Source: Bradyrhizobium algeriense (lineage in GTDB: Bacteria > Pseudomonadota > Alphaproteobacteria > Rhizobiales > Xanthobacteraceae). Taken from it: DNA of 64,000 nucleotides. The notes below the pieces were generated by a model, which worked only from the letters and a program-made list of their open reading frames with translations, was not told the origin of the DNA and ran no database searches. Shown piece after piece: positions 62,101-64,000 of the stretch. The DNA lies in assembly GCF_003062295.1 (NCBI RefSeq), contig NZ_PYCN01000002.1, positions 248,001 through 312,000 on the forward strand, written 5' to 3'. The stretch's first letter is position 1. Each line of letters opens with the position of its first letter. Both the position numbers and the translations under genes were made by a program.

Positions 62101-62745
62101 CTAGTACCTGAGCAGCTTCGCTCCGGCGAGCGCGCCGATCGCGGTCACCAGCGCGGTCGCGATCGTGTACCAGGCTGCCACGAACAGCGGTGAATCGTCC
62201 GTGCAATGCGAGGCGTAGAGCGTCGCCGCCAGTCCCGCCGACAACAGTCCCGCGATGGCGCCGGCGACCGCCGGCCGCGCCGGCGCGCCGTGGCGCAGCC
62301 CGATCAGCGCAGCAGCCAGAAGCGGCAGCGACAGCACCGGGATCGCCACCATGCAGACCGAGGAGTTCTTGCCGACCAGCCGCGTCATCATCGGCAACCG
62401 CTGCGGCATCATCATCTCGCCGCCGATCGCCGCCGCCAGGATCCCGACCGGGGCCAGCAGCAGCCAGCCAAATCCGCGCAGCGAGGCCTCGGGCCGCGAC
62501 AGATGCAGGCTGACGGCAATCGCCGCAATCGCCAGCGCCAGCGTCACCGCGAATTTCAGGTCGAAGAACGGGTTACGCATCGCCATCATCACGTCGGGCC
62601 TGACGCCGAGTTCGGTAAAGAACATCAGAAGCGAAACCGGTGCCGCGGCCAGCAGCGCCAGCATCAGCGCGTATCCCACCGGGCGCGCACGGTGCTCGTT
62701 GTCGGCCGCCAGCGTTCGAATGAGACGATCGGTATCCATTCTCAT
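62101..62745 (-). CDS. NrsF family (DUF1109) membrane anti-sigma factor
   Basis: A 214-residue protein with about six membrane helices and the NrsF/DUF1109 layout: MRMDTDRLIRTLAADNEHRARPVGYALMLALLAAAPVSLLMFF. In Caulobacter NrsF holds the ECF sigma factor SigF inactive at the membrane until chromate, cadmium or oxidative stress. Cys pairs expected for metal sensing are partly present (SVCMVAIP and ASHCTDD). It overlaps the sigF stop by ATGA, so both proteins are made in balance. Confidence 0.9.
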   Translation of the reverse strand: MRMDTDRLIRTLAADNEHRARPVGYALMLALLAAAPVSLLMFFTELGVRPDVMMAMRNPFFDLKFAVTLALAIAAIAVSLHLSRPEASLRGFGWLLLAPVGILAAAIGGEMMMPQRLPMMTRLVGKNSSVCMVAIPVLSLPLLAAALIGLRHGAPARPAVAGAIAGLLSAGLAATLYASHCTDDSPLFVAAWYTIATALVTAIGALAGAKLLRY

Positions 62746-63287
62746 TGTTCCCGTAACTTCGCCGTCAGGCTGGTCAGGCCGCGATGCAACGCCACCCGCA
62801 CCGCGCCCTCCGTCATCGAAAATTTCGCCGCCGTATCCTTGATCGAGGCGCTGTCGACTGCGATCGACTGCAGCACGTCGCGCTGCCGCGCCGGCAGCGT
62901 CTGGAGTTGGGCGGCGACCTCGCTCGCCGACGCCGTCTCGGCCGGCGCCTCGCCCGGCAGCGTCTCGGCGAAATCGTCAATGTCGACGAAAATGCGCCGG
63001 CCGCGGCGGCGCAACGCATCGATCAGCTTGTTGCGGGCGATCGCAAACAGCCATGGGGCAAGCGGGGCGGTAACGTCCCAGGTGTGCCGCTTCAGATGGA
63101 CCGCCAGCAAAATGTCCTGCACGATGTCCTCGGATTGATCGACCGGTTGCCCTGCCCGCGCCAGTCCGCGGCGCGCCGCGGCCCGGAGCACCGGCGTGAC
63201 GGCCTTGAGCAGGCGATGATACGCCGCACTGTCGCCTGCAATGGCCGACCGCATCAGGCCGGTCCATTCGTCATCCCGTTCGCGCAA
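62742..63287 (-). CDS. sigF: ECF sigma factor SigF
   Basis: A 181-residue ECF sigma factor paired with an NrsF-type anti-sigma gene. Region 2 has DQSEDIVQDILLAVHLKRHTWDVTAPLAPWLFAIARNKLIDALRRR; region 4 has LPARQRDVLQSIAVDSASIKDTAAKFSMTEGAVRVALHRGLTSL. The longest frame starts at 63323, but the promoter-like GTAAC-N16-CGAA lies at 63331-63307, so transcription would begin near 63300. A TTG at 63287 with GGAG 5 bases before it is therefore chosen; ATG 63254 is another option. Confidence 0.85.
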   Translation of the reverse strand: MRERDDEWTGLMRSAIAGDSAAYHRLLKAVTPVLRAAARRGLARAGQPVDQSEDIVQDILLAVHLKRHTWDVTAPLAPWLFAIARNKLIDALRRRGRRIFVDIDDFAETLPGEAPAETASASEVAAQLQTLPARQRDVLQSIAVDSASIKDTAAKFSMTEGAVRVALHRGLTSLTAKLREQ

Positions 63288-63306
63288 GAGCGCTCCTACC
63301 CTGCAA

Positions 63307-63331
63307 TTCGGTCGATCTTTCAATTTGTTAC
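63307..63331 (-). promoter_or_regulatory. SigF-type ECF promoter, probable autoregulation
   Basis: On the minus strand GTAAC (63331-63327), 16 bases, then CGAA (63310-63307) match the SigF consensus reported in Caulobacter (GTAACC-N16-CGAA). It sits directly before sigF, implying that SigF controls its own operon. A transcript start near 63300 would leave a leader of about 13 bases holding the ribosome site. Confidence 0.65.
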
Positions 63332-63657
63332 ATCAGGACGATCCGATCACGAAGTCGTGATCGAAAGTCTTGACGCACAAGGCCCAGCACCACCCGGCCC
63401 CGCGCCCTATCCGGGAATCGGGACGGCCGGCTGCGCGGACGGCAGGCTCATAACATCGATTGCACAGGCTCGCATCCAGCGCAGCCCCTCCGAGGGAGGT
63501 CCGGCCCGGCAAAAATGCCGCCGGCACATGCTCGCTGCAACACCATTGCCCAGCTTTTGCCCGGTGTTGCCCGAAGATTCCCTTTTTCTGCCGAACTGTG
63601 GACACGGCGTGGGGTCTTTTTTCGTGGTTGGGCGGGCGCCAATGGGGAGATTTCTAC
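63324..63657. other. Divergent region before sigF and the right-edge gene
   Basis: This 334-base gap starts within the sigF promoter and contains the palindrome at 63344-63363. The middle is GC-rich, with no convincing frame. Its right end has GGGGAG 8 bases before the ATG at 63658. A rightward frame entering from inside sigF (62784-63764) is a shadow of sigF and is not called. Confidence 0.5.
63344..63363. promoter_or_regulatory. Perfect palindrome upstream of the sigF promoter
   Basis: CGATCACGA and TCGTGATCG are perfect 9-base inverted arms separated by AG. The site starts about 13 bases upstream of the putative -35 element of sigF, the place for an activator site or a repressor of the divergent gene. 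The regulator is unknown. Confidence 0.45.
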
Positions 63658-64000
63658 ATGACGATCAAAGCCAGCGCGCGGTCGGCCTTGATTCTCGCAG
63701 CAGGACTTTTGGTAAGTTTCGCAGGACCACCGGCGGCGATGGCTGCCGGCACGGATACGGATAGCGCCCCGACCTCGAAGTCGGAGAATGCGACGTCCGG
63801 CAAGTCCGTCAAATCGGGTTCGCGTTACCTGAAGAAGCGCTACGCCCATCGCAAAGACACGCGCGCGGCATCGAAATCCACCGAGGACAAGAAAGCCGAC
63901 GAAAAGCAGGTCGCCGATGCCAGCGGCGCCACCCCGCCCGCGATTCCCCAATGGCTCGCCAACGCCAACGCGCAAATGACTGCCACCGATGCGGCCCCGG
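63658..64000 (+). CDS. Secreted basic protein, truncated by window edge
   Basis: The frame from the ATG at 63658 runs off the right edge (114 codons seen). A signal peptide (MTIKASARSALILAAGLLVSF..., probable end AMAAG near residue 38) is followed by a Lys/Ser/Asp-rich, low-complexity section (SKSENATSGKSVKSGSRYLKKRYAHRKDTR), then PQWLANANAQM. GGGGAG precedes the start by 8 bases. I do not recognise a domain. It is divergent from sigF and shares its upstream region. Confidence 0.75.
   Translation, partial: MTIKASARSALILAAGLLVSFAGPPAAMAAGTDTDSAPTSKSENATSGKSVKSGSRYLKKRYAHRKDTRAASKSTEDKKADEKQVADASGATPPAIPQWLANANAQMTATDAAP

Noticed and set aside
62784..63764. 326-codon rightward frame spanning sigF and the next gap
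   Set aside because: Antisense of sigF and overlaps the start of the secreted protein gene in another frame.
1..64000. CRISPR array, rRNA, tRNA, prophage or insertion sequence
   Set aside because: No regularly spaced repeats, no RNA gene core sequences that I can recognise and no transposase, integrase or phage structural genes.

Overview
The window looks like chromosomal DNA of a Bradyrhizobium or a close relative (Nitrobacteraceae, Hyphomicrobiales). This rests on high GC with strongly GC-biased third codon positions, the local set MucR/Ros regulator + SufE + DUF5330, a TIGR03808/TIGR03809 pair, a SigF/NrsF module, a FixK/FNR-type box, and short palindromic intergenic repeats of a kind familiar from this group. 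I see no rRNA, tRNA, CRISPR array, transposase, integrase or phage gene. Species identity cannot be settled by eye.

Layout. 0.3-2.7 kb: a thiamine-diphosphate enzyme followed by a class I glutamine amidotransferase broken by a one-base frameshift. 2.8-8.2 kb: a signalling operon of a soluble kinase with five GAF domains, a single-domain response regulator, and a receiver-adenylate cyclase fusion. 8.2-15.7 kb: MFS exporter, astacin-like metalloprotease, YcgN-type protein, PBP1A-type penicillin-binding protein, DUF1214/DUF1254 pair. 15.8-17.6 kb: metallo-beta-lactamase-fold lactonase-like gene divergent from a LysR regulator. 17.7-22.8 kb: a Tat-exported arylsulfatase one base upstream of a membrane adenylate cyclase whose sensor is an NMT1/THI5-like substrate-binding domain plus a dCache-like region, with a perfect FixK/FNR box in front. 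23-30 kb: lipoprotein, DUF2336, DUF1491, peptidoglycan-binding protein with an overlapping PAS histidine kinase, DUF5330, SufE, MucR. 30-40.7 kb: glycosyltransferases, class II aldolase, epimerase, M20 peptidase, HerA-like ATPase and small DUF genes. 40.8-42.5 kb: folP-folB-folK. 42.6-53.4 kb: both methylmalonyl-CoA mutase subunits, a tripartite tricarboxylate transporter, meaB and pyroglutamyl peptidase. 53.4-56 kb: palindromic repeats and TIGR03808/TIGR03809. 56-59.2 kb: ECF sigma factor, anti-sigma factor and subtilisin-like protease. 59.6-62 kb: diguanylate cyclase and a second DUF2336 protein. 62-63.3 kb: SigF and its NrsF-type anti-sigma. A secreted basic protein is cut by the right edge.

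How it works together. The dominant theme is signalling: two class III adenylate cyclases, a diguanylate cyclase, two histidine kinases, two ECF sigma/anti-sigma modules, and LysR and MucR regulators. The two most unusual assemblies are (i) the arylsulfatase/substrate-binding-domain cyclase pair under a probable low-oxygen promoter element, and (ii) the sigma/anti-sigma/subtilisin operon, where the periplasmic end of the anti-sigma factor appears to have the same fold pattern as the propeptide of the co-encoded protease. The main metabolic theme is propionyl/methylmalonyl-CoA handling (mutA, mutB, meaB) interleaved with a carboxylate transporter, next to folate synthesis.
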